Positions 1 through 12,254 of a DNA stretch of 64,000 bases are shown one piece after another (position 1 is the first letter of the stretch; the number at the start of each line of letters is the position of its first letter). The DNA lies in assembly GCA_949358305.1 (NCBI GenBank), contig OX442323.1:6882001-6946000 (forward strand), in the 5' to 3' direction. The notes below the pieces were generated by a model. That model was not told the origin of the DNA, made no database searches, and saw nothing but the letters and a program-made list of their open reading frames with translations. Made by a program: the position numbers and the translations under genes. Origin of the DNA: Strigamia acuminata. Taxonomy: Eukaryota; Arthropoda; Chilopoda; Geophilomorpha; Linotaeniidae.

Positions 1-640
1 AAAAATGATTAATTTAGGCTAAAAAATGATTATTTTGGCTAAAAAATGATTATTTTGGTTAAAAAATCATTAATTTTGACCAAAAAAAAGTTTATTTTGG
101 CTAAAAAATTATTAATTTAGGCTAAAAAATGATTATTTTGGCTAAAAAATGATTATTTTGGCTAAAAAATGATTATTTTGGCTAAAAAATGATTATTTTG
201 GCTAAAAAATGATTATTTTGGCTAAAAAATGATTATTTTGGCTAAAAAATGATTATTTTGGCTAAAAAATGATTATTTTGGCTAAAAAATGATTATTTTG
301 GCTAAAAAATGATTATTTTGGCTAAAAAATGATTATTTTGGCTAAAAAATGATTATTTTGGCTAAAAAATGATTATTTTGGCTAAAAAATGATTATTTTG
401 GCTAAAAAATGATTATTTTGGCTAAAAAATGATTATTTTGGCTAAAAAATGATTATTTTGGCTAAAAAATGATTATTTTGGCTAAAAAATGATTATTTTG
501 GCTAAAAAATGATTATTTTGGCTAAAAAATGATTATTTTGGCTAAAAAATGATTATTTTGGCTAAAAAATGATTATTTTGGCTAAAAAATGATTATTTTG
601 GTTAAAAAATCATTAATTTTGGCCAAAAAATCATCAATTT
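1..640. repeat. 20-bp minisatellite in IBTK intron
   Basis: Near-perfect tandem array of the unit GCTAAAAAATGATTATTTTG, essentially invariant from about 120 to 600 and degenerate at both ends. About 30 copies lie in the window and the array may continue to the left. An A6 tract and a T4 tract alternate about 10-11 bp apart. It sits upstream of the first visible IBTK exon and so is probably intronic. Nothing in it looks coding. Confidence 0.95.
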
Positions 641-765
641 GACCAGAAATTTATCAGATTTGGCCAAAGAATTCCTCTCTTGGTCGGAAAAGGAGGTTCA
701 TGAAAGGGTAGTTACACCACTGACCTTATTATTCACTAACACATTACCTGTTAAATTTATTCTAG

Positions 766-3759
766 CGTCTGCGAGCAACCTGAAATCAATGAGTCGATGC
801 TCAGTCAAAATTTGTTGCAGCTGTTGGAGACCTCGGACGAGTTTGACACCATCCACGACATTATTTTCCAAGTAATCTGCAAAGAAAATGTGATTTTTTA
901 GATAGTAAATTGTATATTTATCGTCTCAAGGTGTCCGCCGAGCGATTTCCCGCGCATAAGTACATCTTATCATGCAGAAGTGAATATTTTAGCAGATTGT
1001 TTTTGGCCCAACTGGCGGAGAACAGTTTGTCGGTGAAAAACGTCGTCACGATCGACGATGTTCATCCTGAAATTTTCCGCCAAGTTTTGAAATACATTTA
1101 CACGAATTCGTGCGACTTCTTTCAAATCGGCTATCAATTTCCGAACGCCTTAATCTACCAATGGGAGAAACAATCGAAGGGGGAAAAGAAATATTCTAAA
1201 GAGAAAGATGTTGACAAGTTAATGTCGAGTTACGTGGTTCGAAAAACGCAAGAAGCGGCGAAAAAATTTGCGTTGAATTCATTAGTCAAAAAGTGAGTCA
1301 AAATTGTCAAATTTATTCTACCGTAAAGCTTCGAGTTGTGGCCTGGTCTGTAAACTGCCAAATTACGCGCTGGGGGTCACGAAAATCACAGAATTTTGTA
1401 AAAAATCACCGATTTTGCTGTAAAAATTGGTGATTTTGTTGTAATTGCTGTAAAAATCACTGATTTTATTGTAAAAATTGGTAATTTTTTTGTAATTGCT
1501 GTAGAAATCACTGATTTTGCAGTAAGAATTGGTGATTTTGTTGTAATTGCTGTAAAAATTGGTGATTTTGTTGTAATTGCTGTAAAAATTGGTGATTTTG
1601 TTGTAATTGCTGTAAAAACTGGTGATTTTGTTGTAATTGCTGTAGAAATCACTGATTTTGCTGTAAGAATTGGTAATTTTGTTGTAATTGCTGTAAAAAT
1701 TGGTGATTTTGTTGTAATTGCTGTAGAAATCACTGATTTTGCTGTAAGAATTGGTGATTTTGTTGTAATTGCTGTAAAAATTGGTAATTTTGTTGTAAGT
1801 GCTGTAAAAATCACCGATTTTGCTGTAAAAATCACCGATTTTGCTGTAAAAATCACCGATTTTGCTGTAAAAATCACCGATTTTGCTGTAAAAATCACCG
1901 ATTTTGCTGTAAAAATCACCGATTTTGCTGTAAAAATCACCGATTTTGCTGTAAAAATCACCGATTTTGCTGTAAAAATCACCGATTTTGCTGTAAAAAT
2001 CACCGATTTTGCTGTAAAAATCACCGATTTTGCTGTAAAAATCACCGATTTTGCAGTAAAAATCACCGATTTTGCAGTAAAAATCACCGATTTTGCAGTA
2101 AAAATCACCGATTTTGCTGTAATTGCTGTAAAAATCACAAATTTTTATTAAATTAGCTTAAATAACTGCTTGGGTCTGACTGGGAGCTTTGGATCATTAT
2201 TTATTTATTTATTTTATTTGTTTTAGAATGGAATCGGTTGTAATGTGCAATGGAAAAATTATTCAAGTTCCAACCAAGTCCAAAGACGCGCCAACTTTCG
2301 ACCGCAAAAAAAAGTAAATCCAACTTAACAAAAAAAAAAATAATTAATAATTAATGATTAATTTAGCTCCCATTTGTACGACGTCGGATTCGTCTGCGAA
2401 GACGGAAAGAAAATCGATTGCCACAAATGCATTTTGGTTGCCCGACTCGAATACTTTTACAACATGTTTGCTAATCCGTGGATCGAGGTTGATCAACCGG
2501 CGCTAACGGCCCCCCAAAACCAGAAATAAATGTTCTTTGCACTTTCCAGTCGGTTAGCAGTTACTTAAACTTCCCCGTGGCCTCGAGTCTCATGGAATTA
2601 GTCGTCGACTATTTGTACACGGACAACGCTCTGCACTTACAGGGTAAACAAAACGTGACATTTACTTTGGCGTTCAAAAATTACTCCGAAATTTCCAACT
2701 CTAGATTGTGATAACGTCGATTTCCTCTCGAAAGCGTTGGTTATTTCCGAACAACTCATGATCGACAGACTCAAGGAAATCTGCGAATGTTTCTTGGTCG
2801 ATTTGAGTGAGTTTTAAGTCGAATTAAATTTAAATTAATTCAAAATAAATGAATTTCCCCTTTTTGTCGACAGTTACGTTAAGAAACTCGACCGAAATGC
2901 TGGAATTTGCCTACACCTACAACGCCAAACAACTGCAAGCGACTTGCATGGAGTTCGTATGTCTGAATTTGGCCGCCATTTTGGATAATAAAAGCCTGGC
3001 GAATTGCAGCGACGAAGTTCTAGATTTGTTGACTAAATATTACAGGGATTTGGTTAGTCGTTCGTCGAATTAAACCAGAGAAATTATTTTTAAATAAAAT
3101 TATATTTTTTCAGATCCCGTCGATGGACAAGCGGTACATAACGCCGTACTTCGACAGCCCCACCGAAGAGGAGATCAGAGCCGTCGCCGAGCGACACCCG
3201 GTGCTGAGCGACGACGAATTGTCGGACGTGAAAGCGATCAACGCCGGACGGAAACAAAAAGTGAAGCGGAAATCGCGGGTCCATAGGAACAGTCAGTCGC
3301 ATTCGCCGGTGCAGCAAATCGAGTTGGATTTGGAGGAAATCAAAGAGTTGCAAACACGAGTGAGAGATTTCGCGATGGGGTGAAAGTAAAATTAAATATT
3401 GACGCCGTGGTCGCGTTTTTAAAGGTTCCGCGGATGAGCGAGGTCAAAGCGAGCGAGCCGATGGCCGTGCCGGAGCGGTCGGATGCGCAGAGTCCTGTTT
3501 TGACGCCTCCGACGCCCAGTTTGGACGCGTTTCCGTGGCACAAAGCAAATTCGGGCCAGAGTTTGGATTTGAAGGAGATAATGGATCAACAGAAGAAGGA
3601 AGGGAAGAGGACTGGCGGGAAAAATAAAACGAGTGATTTTCGATTGACGAATAAATTGTCGCAAAAACAGAGAAAGAAATTGTCCGCGAGCGGAAGCGGA
3701 AGCGAGGCGGAGGCTCCTAGTCAGAAAATTACTAAGCCGATAATCAGTAACCCTTGGTA

Positions 3760-3800
<41 letters not shown>

Positions 3801-4976
3801 TGATGATGATGATGATTTTTGTTTAGGAAACTCGTCGGATCGAAGGATGTGAAGAGTCTGAGTGATATAATGAGGCAAGAGTCTGAAGTTTTACCAGTTT
3901 CGTCACCAGAGTCAGTGAATGCGTTCGTGTTTGAAAATTCGCCACCCGAATCGAATGCATGGTCTCGAGCTGAGAAAAACGAGATTTTAGATTTGTCCAA
4001 AATTATCCAAGACGAACAAGCCAAGTATTCGAGGTTACGCAAAGTGGAGACGAAACCTTTGCATTTGATACAGGTACGTAATGCAATTTATAAACATTTC
4101 GAAGCAAATATCCACTTTTTGCATTCAATAGTCACAATATTAAGCCCATAAATGGCCAATTTAAGCAAAATTAGACCGTTTTAAGCACAAAAATTACTAA
4201 TTTAACCAATAATTCACTGTTTTACACACAATTGACCATTTTAAGCGCAAAATTGACCATTTTAAGCGCAAAATTGACCATTTTAAGCGCAAAATTGACC
4301 ATTTTAAGCGCAAAATTGACCATTTTAAGCGCAAAATTGACCATTTTAAGCGCAAAATTGACCATTTTAAGCGCAAAATTGACCATTTTAAGCGCAAAAT
4401 TGACCATTTTAAGCTCAAAATTGACCATTTTAAGCGCAAAATTGACCATTTTAAGCACAAAAATGACTAATTTAATCAATAATTCACTGTTTTACACACA
4501 ATTGACCATTTTAAGCGCAAAATTGACCATTTTAAGCCAAAATTGACCATTTTAACCCAAAATTGAACATTTTATGCGCAAAATTGACCATTTTAAGCCA
4601 AAATTGACCATTTTAAACCAAAATTGACCATTTTAAACCAAAATTGACCATTTTAAGCAATTACTGACCGATTTGAATACAAAACTGATCATTTTCAGCA
4701 GAGAAATAATGTTCATGTGTAAAAATCCATTTTACATTTGAAATTTTCATTTTTTTTTTGTTCTGCCGTATTTAGAGTTAATAAGTGAAATAATAAATGT
4801 ACTTACCTCGCTTTCCGCAGATGGAGGAACGAGCGATCGAGCAACTCCTCAAACATTACAATGCCGACAACAACGATGACGAAATCGTGACCGTGCAACG
4901 CGTTTTGCCGCAATTCACCCCAAAACCAATCTGGAAAATCTCGCCCAAAAAACCTTCGTGCACCCTACCTGCTTAA
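766..4976 (+). CDS. IBTK: IBTK homologue (inhibitor of Bruton tyrosine kinase), 3' part
   Basis: Partial gene; the 5' exons (ankyrin and RCC1 regions in the family) lie left of the window. Exons: 766-871, 931-1292, 2227-2313, 2367-2487, 2550-2643, 2705-2806, 2874-3052, 3114-3359, 3425-3756, 3827-4073, 4821-4976, all in phase, ending in TAA. The first BTB domain contains FPAHKYILSCRSEYF and the second DCHKCILVARLEYFYNMF, followed by a BACK-like helical stretch. The C-terminal half is low-complexity and Lys/Ser-rich, with the family-like segment ITPYFDSPTEEEIRAVAE and a terminal segment ending VLPQFTPKPIW. Known family role: a substrate adaptor for CUL3 E3 ligase, with BTB domains binding CUL3. 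Two introns carry 21-bp minisatellites. Its stop is 433 bp from the convergent CEP97 stop. Identification rests on remembered domain order and the paired BTB domains; exact exon edges are inferred from GT/AG and frame. Confidence 0.85.
1386..2150. repeat. 21-bp minisatellite in IBTK intron
   Basis: Tandem array between IBTK exons 1292 and 2227. The clean part (about 1800-2110) repeats a 21-bp unit with an AAAAA tract and a TTTT tract one helical turn apart (core AAAAATCACCGATTTT). The left part is a degenerate 36-42-bp higher-order variant. Because 21 is a multiple of 3 the array is open in several frames; the long minus-strand reading frame is an artefact. Confidence 0.95.
4135..4675. repeat. 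21-bp minisatellite in last IBTK intron
   Basis: Tandem 21-bp units (core TTTTAAGCGCAAAATTGACC) between exons ending 4073 and starting 4821, with the cleanest copies at about 4228-4455. Open reading frames on both strands come from the unit length being divisible by three. One degenerate block (about 4185-4225 and 4465-4510) is repeated, so the array has some higher-order structure. Confidence 0.95.
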
Positions 4977-5408
4977 AAAAAAAAAAAAAAAAAAAAAACA
5001 ACACAAACGTAAACGAATTCAATTTTTTCAAAGTTTAATATTTGATGTAACATGAGACAAAAGCGTAGTAATTATTTATATAATAATAATAATTTCTTTC
5101 TTTGTTTTTCCATCCCCTCTTTTCCAACAAACCATTACATTTACGCTTCACTGATGTAAATCAACTGTAAACTTAAACCTTGGACAAACAATTAAAAAAA
5201 ATAGCAAATATGTACAAACAAGGTCGAACACAATGATTTCACTACAACCTACACAATTGGCGCGAAGTTTGAAAGACTCGAAAAACCACAACAATCAATC
5301 AATCAATCCAACTACGAAAGTCAACGAACAACAAATCAATAAATTACTAAAACTCGACTTAAGTTATCTTTGGCGTTAAAACGAGCGAATAAATCGAACC
5401 CTAAGCGT
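4977..5408. other. Convergent intergenic region between IBTK and CEP97 stops
   Basis: Contains a poly-A run directly after the IBTK stop (about 4975-4998) and AT-rich 3'-UTR-like sequence with ataataataat and aattaaaaaa motifs. No coding exon is visible. The two 3' ends probably share or overlap UTRs. Confidence 0.6.
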
Positions 5409-8400
5409 CTAATCCAGATTGGGATCGTCGCCCTGTCCCGAATGATTGACGGGCGGCGCTTCGGGGGTCTTGGGACTCTGCTTCACCTCCTGGATCTCGA
5501 TCACCTGCGCCTGCAACACCTGGACCGTGATGACGCAATCGTCCTCCTCGCCCGGCGACGGCTGATTGTTGTTGTTGAACGCCGCGTCTCCGCATTGTAG
5601 CAAATTCTCGTGTCGACCTTTGGCGCCCACCTTGGCGCATTCTTGCTTGCCCGTTCGATTCGTCTCATTTGCATTTTTTTTTTTGCCCGCCTCGCACGCG
5701 TCGCTTTCCGTCTCCTCCTCGCCGCCCTCCACCATCTCCGGGCTGAACTCGAGCGGGTGGTAGAGCGTCTCGGCGTCCGCGTTGCTGTCCGTCGACATGA
5801 CCGAGCTCGCCATCGACTGCGCCGCGGGCCCGGCCATCTCCAGCGACTCCATCTGCTGCGAGATGAGGTTGTTGAGCCACGTCGGACACGAGCAATTCGA
5901 GATGTCGCTCGACACGGAGCGCGTCATCGGATTGCAGAACTGGTTGGACGCGGGCGAGAACACGATGCGCGACATCACCTGCAGCGCTTCGTGCAGGTGC
6001 TGCACTTGGTTGGTCAGATCCTCGCACGTTTTGGCCAGTTGGTTCACCATCACGTTCGTGCGCTCGCTGCTCTCCTCGTCCGGGTACGCGGGCATGCTCT
6101 GGCTCATCATTTTCGGCATCGGCGGCGCTTTCTGCGGCGACTTCGACGGCGACTTCGACGGCGCTGTCGACGGCGGCGGCTCCGACGCGCCGCGATTCGC
6201 TTCCGTCGTGGCCGATTTGCTCATTCGCGCCGCGAACAACTGGTTGATGTCCGTCTGGTAAATCGGACTCGTGATGGACAGGTCGTTCAAACTGTTCCCG
6301 CGAGTGTTGACGCACGTCGACGATTTCGACTCCGAGTTGATTTTCTGAAGCAATTGAACCTAAATAAAAAAATTATATTATTATTATTATTTATTTATTT
6401 ATTGATTTATTTATTCGACCTCTTTCCAGAGCGCCCTGATGGTGTCGATTTGCAGCGTGCGCAATTGCCGCTCGTGTTCCAACTCCTGGCGCGTTTTGTT
6501 CAGTTCTATCGTCAGATGGCCAATGTGGTCCTCGGTGCGTCTCGTTCGCAGCTCCTCCTTCAACTTCCTGACGTAGGGGTCGCGTTCCCGCGTGTGGAAC
6601 CCCTTCCAGGCCGCCTGAATCAATACGGCCGCTCTTTGTTCGACTTGCGTGTGTTTCATTTTCGTTGAATCTTCGATTTCCTTCGCGTCCAATTCCACGT
6701 CCACGTTTTGCTTCTTCTCGCTCATTTCCAAGTTTTCCTTCTCCGTCACCACCATTTCCTTCACCATCTTGGACGGCGCGATGCGCGAGCGCCGCTTCGA
6801 CGCGATCTCCTTGACCAGAGCCAGCTTGGACAGCGACATCTCGCTGTCGGTGCTCTCGGTCTCGCTCACGCTCGTGTCCGCCGACGAGGCCGTGTCGAGG
6901 TTGATGATCTTCTCCACCAAGTTGTGCCGCTTCTTCGACACGGACGCCATCAACTTGTGCTTGGTCAGCTGGCGCAGCGCGGCCGTCCGCTGCAACAGCG
7001 GCGAATTGGCCGCCACGTGGCCCTTCCGCTGACTCAGAAAAGCCTCGGTGAGTCTCCTGTCCGGCTGCTGCGGCCGCACCGGCGACGTTTTGCTGTTGAG
7101 CGGCTGAAGCGAGACGGTCGAGAAGCCCCGACCACCGAAAGAGCCTTGACTCGGACTTTTCGACAGGTTGCTCGCGCTCCCCTGGCTCGGACTCCTCGAG
7201 AAATTGGCCGCGCTGCCGCTCGGACTTCGCGAAAAATTGGCCGCGCTTCCCTGACTCGAACTCCTCGCAAAATTCGCCGCGTTCGATTGACTAGAAGGGC
7301 TCCGCGAGAGCGTGCCCGGTCGCACCGGGCTCCGGGACGTGTTCGGCGACGGCCCGCGAGCCGAGGGACTCGGTGACAAGTTGACGGCGCTCTTGGGCGC
7401 GTATTTGATGCGACGCGGACGCGAGTATTCCTTCGCCGATTGCGGCCTCGATCTGTCGCCGTTGTAGACGTCGTAGAGTTGTGGCGGCGAGGTGGTCAGC
7501 GGGCGGAAATCGGGGCTGAGCATCGATTCGGGCACCGGCACGTAGTGGGTCTCGGAAGTGAGGTTGTCGAGCGTGCGCGACGAGTCCCCCGGGAAGCTCT
7601 GCACCATTATGTCGGACGTCAGGCTCGAACTTTTCTTCGCGAACAAACTCTGCGGACGTCGACTGTACTCGGTGTCGCTTTGCGCTGCAAATTAAAAACG
7701 TTTTAAATCGTTTCGCTTCGATTTTCCTCCACTTTTTCTTTACTCATTTCCGAATCGTTTCGGATTTGGTCGTCCAAGACGTACAAACCGGCTGGTAATT
7801 CCACCGAGTATCGATTGCTCCAACTGCTCGATAACGAACTGCGGCCATCGCGTGGGGAACCGCCTGAAAGTGAATTATTTATTTATTTATTTATTTGTTT
7901 GTGTGTTTATTTTTTTTACCGATGGATCTGGGCGAGGTGTTTCGGAATCCCTTTCGGCGCAGTGACGGCGAAGGCGATTGCTCGATACGTGCGCTCGCGC
8001 TTCGGATCGCCATCGGACTGCTGGCGGGATGCGAAGGCCGCGACAGTTCTTCCAATAACTGCATCTGGTGTTGCTTCTGTTTGTTCAGAATATGGGATAG
8101 TTTGGCGTCCTCTTCCGTCTGCAGATCGTCGGCTCCGGTGAGCGGACAAACCTGAGATAAATACGTAACGGCTCGTTCGTGTTCCCCCGGTCGGAAGTGT
8201 CGTCCTTTGCCTTGACTGTACAGCCATTCCGCTTTCAAACTGCGGATACAAACGTTGTTTTCATCCATTTAATTTAATTCTATTTTTTTTTTAACCTTTC
8301 TTTCGGTCCGACTAAATAACCGTCGAGAATCCTCAGTCGCAAACACCAATTGATTATGAAAGGTCTGTAATCGTATCCACTACAACAAAAAAAAAGGTTT

Positions 8401-9592
8401 TCAGGTGTTTTTGTTGTTTTTTGATTGAAATTCAGTGTACAGCAGTACTGTGCCCAACACTGTTGGAATTTACATGTTTTCTCCAGTCATGCGATAACAC
8501 GGATTATCGGCGATGGTTAATTGCTCGAGATTCGACAAACCGCTCAAATAAGAGACCTTAAAATAAATAAAAATTATTATAATTAGTCCGTATTATTTTT
8601 TTTTTTTGAATTAATTTCGAAATTACCTCGTTGATGTCGGTAAAAATATTTTCGGAGAGTGACAAAATGTTAATCGAAGAAGATAAATAATTTGAAGCAA
8701 ATCTCAACGTTGTTATTTTATTCTTATGCAGTAAAAGTGTCTGGAAAAAAAATTGATTAAATGATTAAATGGGGATTTTAAAAAAAGACTGGAAATAATA
8801 ATAATAATAATAATTACTTTCAAGACATTTAAGAAAGAAATATCTGATAAATGAGTAATATTGTTATCGGATAAATCTAGGTGCTCCAAAATCGTATTTG
8901 TATTCAAATGATCGATCCCCTAAACACCAAAATTTGATCATTATTTCTATACAAAAACATATATTTTTTAAATAAACCTTTATGTTATTTCCCGCCAAAT
9001 TAAGCCACTGCAACTGCGGCAATTCTTTCAAACCTGAAAATCGAGATGAATAAATCGATAAATTGTGATAAAATTAGCGGAATTTCGTTTTACCTTCGAT
9101 ACAAACGATGTTGTTTTGTGATAAATCTAAAACCCTTAAATTAATTAACTTGGAAACTCCGTACATGCGAACTAATTCGTTATTAGCAGCGGATAACTGA
9201 AAGTGAGCGGGAAAAAATAATAAATAAAAAATTCGTGATTCGATCATTGCAGTGCAGCTTGCCTTTTCTATCGTTTCGTAAGTCTCCACATTGTCCAGTC
9301 TTTGCAACAAATTACCATCGAGGACGAGAGTTTGAGGTGTGAGTCCGTCATTTTTGTCCAATTTCTTCAGTTTTCTGTTGTTTAAGTATAAAATCCCGCT
9401 CTCTTCTTCAACTGTGAAAATAAATTGGGAAATAAACATTAGTTTTCGTTTTTACTTTTTAGTCGGTAAATAAATACGAATGTATTCGAGAACTCTTTTG
9501 CGTTTTTATTTCTTGTTTCTTTCAGCGGTTCGTCGAGAAATATTAAAATGTAAATTGAATTTGTGATCTACTCGCTCACCTTTCTCCGCCAT
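5409..9592 (-). CDS. CEP97: Centrosomal protein CEP97 (LRR and IQ motif protein)
   Basis: Twelve exons in phase: 9592-9580, 9411-9263, 9196-9094, 9033-8978, 8919-8818, 8740-8627, 8556-8474, 8379-8296, 8239-7920, 7863-7744, 7684-6420, 6359-5409; about 1,119 aa. The start is the ATG encoding MAEK, 240 bp from the divergent eL24 start. Leucine-rich repeats fill about residues 15-210 (for example [30 protein letters not shown]). They are followed by the family's LRR-cap segment [11 protein letters not shown] and [19 protein letters not shown]. An IQ motif ([13 protein letters not shown]) and a coiled coil lie in the middle. Known role: with CP110 it caps the distal centriole, suppresses cilium assembly and binds calmodulin. 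Intron 2 has a GC donor. The Ser-rich middle carries short tandem repeats. It is longer than vertebrate CEP97 (about 865 aa), the extra length being low-complexity. The family call is firm. Confidence 0.9.
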
Positions 9593-9832
9593 TTTGAAAT
9601 CTTCGCGCTTTTTTAGTCATTTCGCGAAAAATGTTTCCAACGTACACGACCTTTACGAAAATTACAGCGATATTAAATTTTAAATATGTAACCTCTTTTT
9701 AAATTTTATATTTTAAATTCTAAACGTAATTTTAAATTCATATTTAACGTATAACTGTACTTACTAAAAACAACACGACGGCAGCACCGTCGCCATCATT
9801 TCCTGTTCCCGATTTTACTGTCAGCAGTCACC
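9593..9832. promoter_or_regulatory. Probable bidirectional promoter CEP97/RPL24
   Basis: Only 240 bp separate the divergent start codons of CEP97 and eL24. The eL24 side holds a pyrimidine-rich stretch (TTTCCTGTTCCCG near 9800), as expected of a ribosomal-protein TOP-type start site. No TATA box is assigned. Inferred from spacing, not shown by sequence alone. Confidence 0.5.
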
Positions 9833-10544
9833 ATGAAGTAAGAAATTTCTATTTCACAAATCTTAATTCATCCGCTTATTATTTATAGATTTAACGCTCG
9901 TTTAAATTTCATCCGTACTGTTGTTACCCTATCCGATAATTTATAACAATTTTTTCCATGTTAGGATCGAACTTTGTTCCTACAGCGGGTACAAAATCTA
10001 CCCAGGCCATGGAAAACGAATGGTTAAGGCCGACGGAAAGGTAAAAAAAATCGAAATAAAACCACGTACGAAACTAAATTTCCCTTAACATTTTAGGTTT
10101 ACCAATTTCTTAACTCAAAATGTGAACGATCCCACTTGATGAAGAGGAATCCCCGTAAAATCACATGGACAGTTCTGTACCGACGTAAGCACAAAAAAGG
10201 ACAAGAAGAAGAAGCCGCGAAGAAACGTACGCGTCGTGCGACTAAATTCCAACGTGCGATCGTCGGCGCAACTTTGAACGACATTATGGCGAAGAGAAAC
10301 CAAAAGCCGGAAGTGAGAAAAGCGCAGCGAGAACAAGCGATTCGTGCGGCCAAGGAGAAGGCGAAGGGCGTGAAGGTGCAGAAGAAACCCACAGCTGCAC
10401 CTGCTAAAGTAATAATCATAAAGAAATCATTTAAAACAAATTTATAATTAAATTTCCCTTTATTTTCAGGCAAAACAAATGCAGAAGCAGAAAGCACCCA
10501 AACCTATTCAAGCCAAGGCGCCTCGCGTTGGAGGAAAGCGATAA
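9833..10544 (+). CDS. RpL24: 60S ribosomal protein L24 (eL24)
   Basis: Four exons: 9833-9837, 9965-10040, 10097-10408, 10470-10544; 155 aa, the expected family length. The first coding exon is only ATGAA, a typical ribosomal-protein layout. The N-terminal domain [17 protein letters not shown] belongs to the L24e zinc-binding-like fold; the eukaryotic L24e is followed by [13 protein letters not shown]-like sequence (here [13 protein letters not shown]) and a basic Ala/Lys-rich tail ending PRVGGKR. Role: component of the large ribosomal subunit at the subunit interface. An ATTAAA polyadenylation-like signal follows the stop near 10566. Ends tail-to-tail with CRYL1 100 bp away. Confidence 0.98.
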
Positions 10545-10644
10545 ATATTAATTGTATATCAAGAAATTAAAAACAGAAAAGTTGAATTATTTTCTTGTTT
10601 ATTCAAATACACGATTGTGAGATTTGTGACGGTTAATTTCGTCG

Positions 10645-11922
10645 TTATTTCTTTAATTCATGCTTCAATTTCGACAAAGCCGACACGTATTTATCCCTCA
10701 ACAAACGATTTTCGCCTAATTTGTCTAGTGGGACTTTCTCGAGCATTTCTGCGTTTAATTTGTCCACAGTTGGAGCGTCGAGAGGGTCCGGCGAGCGATT
10801 AAACGTTTTGGAAATGCGATTAATCCCCGCGCCGTATTTCTCCATGTATTCCGCAATACCTAGAAATAGAAAATAATTAAAAATACAAACAATATTTAAT
10901 TTAATCGCGTGAAAAACCTTCGGCGTTTAAATGAGCAGTTTCGAAAGGACCGAGGAAAGCCCATCGCAGTCCCAGTCCATCACTCATTACTGTGTCGATA
11001 TCTTTAGCACTGATGACCCCGTCCTTAAAAATTGAATTAATTTAATTAAATTGTAATTAATTTTCCATTTTTTTGTTGGAAATACTTGGAGCAAACTCAT
11101 CGCTTCGGTGATCAGCGCGTATTGGAGTCTGTTGAGTATAAATCCATCGATTTCTTTGTTGAGCGTGACCGGCGATTGACCGATTTCTTGCATTAATTCT
11201 TTGGTCGTTTTCAACACTCGCGGGTCGGTCCAGGGCGCAGGAATAAGCTCGACGAGTGGCACGTAATACGGTGGATTTACCTGTTGAAATTTGTGCGATT
11301 AGTTGGAATAATTTGAATTAAATTTGGTTTCTTTCGTACGGGATGAGCGACGATGACGTTGCGACGGTTCTGAAGGTTTTCGGTGAATTTGCTCGGTAAA
11401 ATACAACTCGTTGAACTCGCTAAAATCGTTTGATCGTCGACTAACGCGTCTAATTCGCCGAATATTTTTTGTTTCATTTCCAGCAGTTCGGGCGTGCATT
11501 CCTGGACGTATTTTGCGCCTTTAACACATTCGGATAACGTGTTAGCGGCTTTGATTTTATTGAATTGTTGCTCGGCAGAAATGGATCCTTTGAGGAAACC
11601 TTGAATTAAAATAAATTTACAATAAACTGAGTGATTTTTGAAGGTTTTTTTTGGGGATATTTCACCTGTTTTTTCCATTACATTTAATTGGTTTTTAATA
11701 TCTTCGAGTGCACGTTCGACTTGCGCGCTCTGGACATCGAATAAAGCGACGTTGTAGCCAACACTTGCGAATAACATCGCCCAACTCCGTCCGATCAAAC
11801 CGCTAAAACAGAAATTAATTAATTAGTTTGATGTGGAAACTTTGTTTCCATATGTCAATCAAATACTACCTTCCTACAATGCCAATTTTTTCATTTTTTC
11901 CTAGAGGAACTTCGGATGCCAT
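10645..11922 (-). CDS. CRYL1: Lambda-crystallin homologue / L-gulonate 3-dehydrogenase
   Basis: Six exons in phase: 11922-11870, 11802-11666, 11599-11340, 11280-11086, 11023-10918, 10859-10645; 321 aa (vertebrate CRYL1 about 319). The N-terminal Rossmann fold is split across the first intron and reads [19 protein letters not shown], including the GxGxxG nucleotide-binding loop. A 3-hydroxyacyl-CoA dehydrogenase-type segment follows ([16 protein letters not shown], then [18 protein letters not shown], including the catalytic His in AHPVNPP). Then [19 protein letters not shown] and a C-terminal helical domain. Known role: NAD-dependent oxidation of L-gulonate in the glucuronate/pentose pathway, cytosolic. 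Start chosen because the upstream sequence has no in-frame Met and the first exon matches the family N-terminus. Divergent from YRDC. Confidence 0.95.
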
Positions 11923-12254
11923 TTCAAGTCGTGTGAAAGACAACGCCCTAAATGATCGACAGGCAACTTTGATACCCTATTGATCCTTCTTATCGAAAGG
12001 AATTTTATTCCACTAAACATTTCAAGGGCAAAAGCGAAATGTAAATCCAAGTTGGAAACTCGAAAACGTGAAATGCAAAAATAGAACAATATTTCTCCTG
12101 AATAAAAATATATTTAATTTAATTTCTTCATTCCCACCATTAATTAGAACAAAAAAAAAAACATTAATTCAATTTTATTAAATGTGATAAATTTCCTAAA
12201 ATAATTTAATTTCCTCCACAACCACCTCAGGTTTTACAAACACCAAACCAAAAC
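11923..12254. promoter_or_regulatory. Probable shared promoter CRYL1/YRDC
   Basis: 332 bp between divergent start codons, with no other coding signal. Both genes are conserved housekeeping enzymes, so a bidirectional promoter is likely, but no specific element was identified. Confidence 0.45.

Noticed and set aside
872-901. 30-bp intron in IBTK allowing an in-frame start at 902
   Set aside because: Too short to splice; using the acceptor at 930 gives a 59-bp intron and restores the conserved BTB start.
1386-2138. 250-codon minus-strand reading frame with heptapeptide repeats
   Set aside because: Pure 21-bp minisatellite inside an IBTK intron; open because the unit is divisible by three.
4197-4546. 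Overlapping repetitive reading frames on both strands
   Set aside because: 21-bp minisatellite artefacts in the last IBTK intron.
5610-7706. Long plus-strand Arg/His-rich frames
   Set aside because: Antisense shadows of the GC-rich CEP97 exons.
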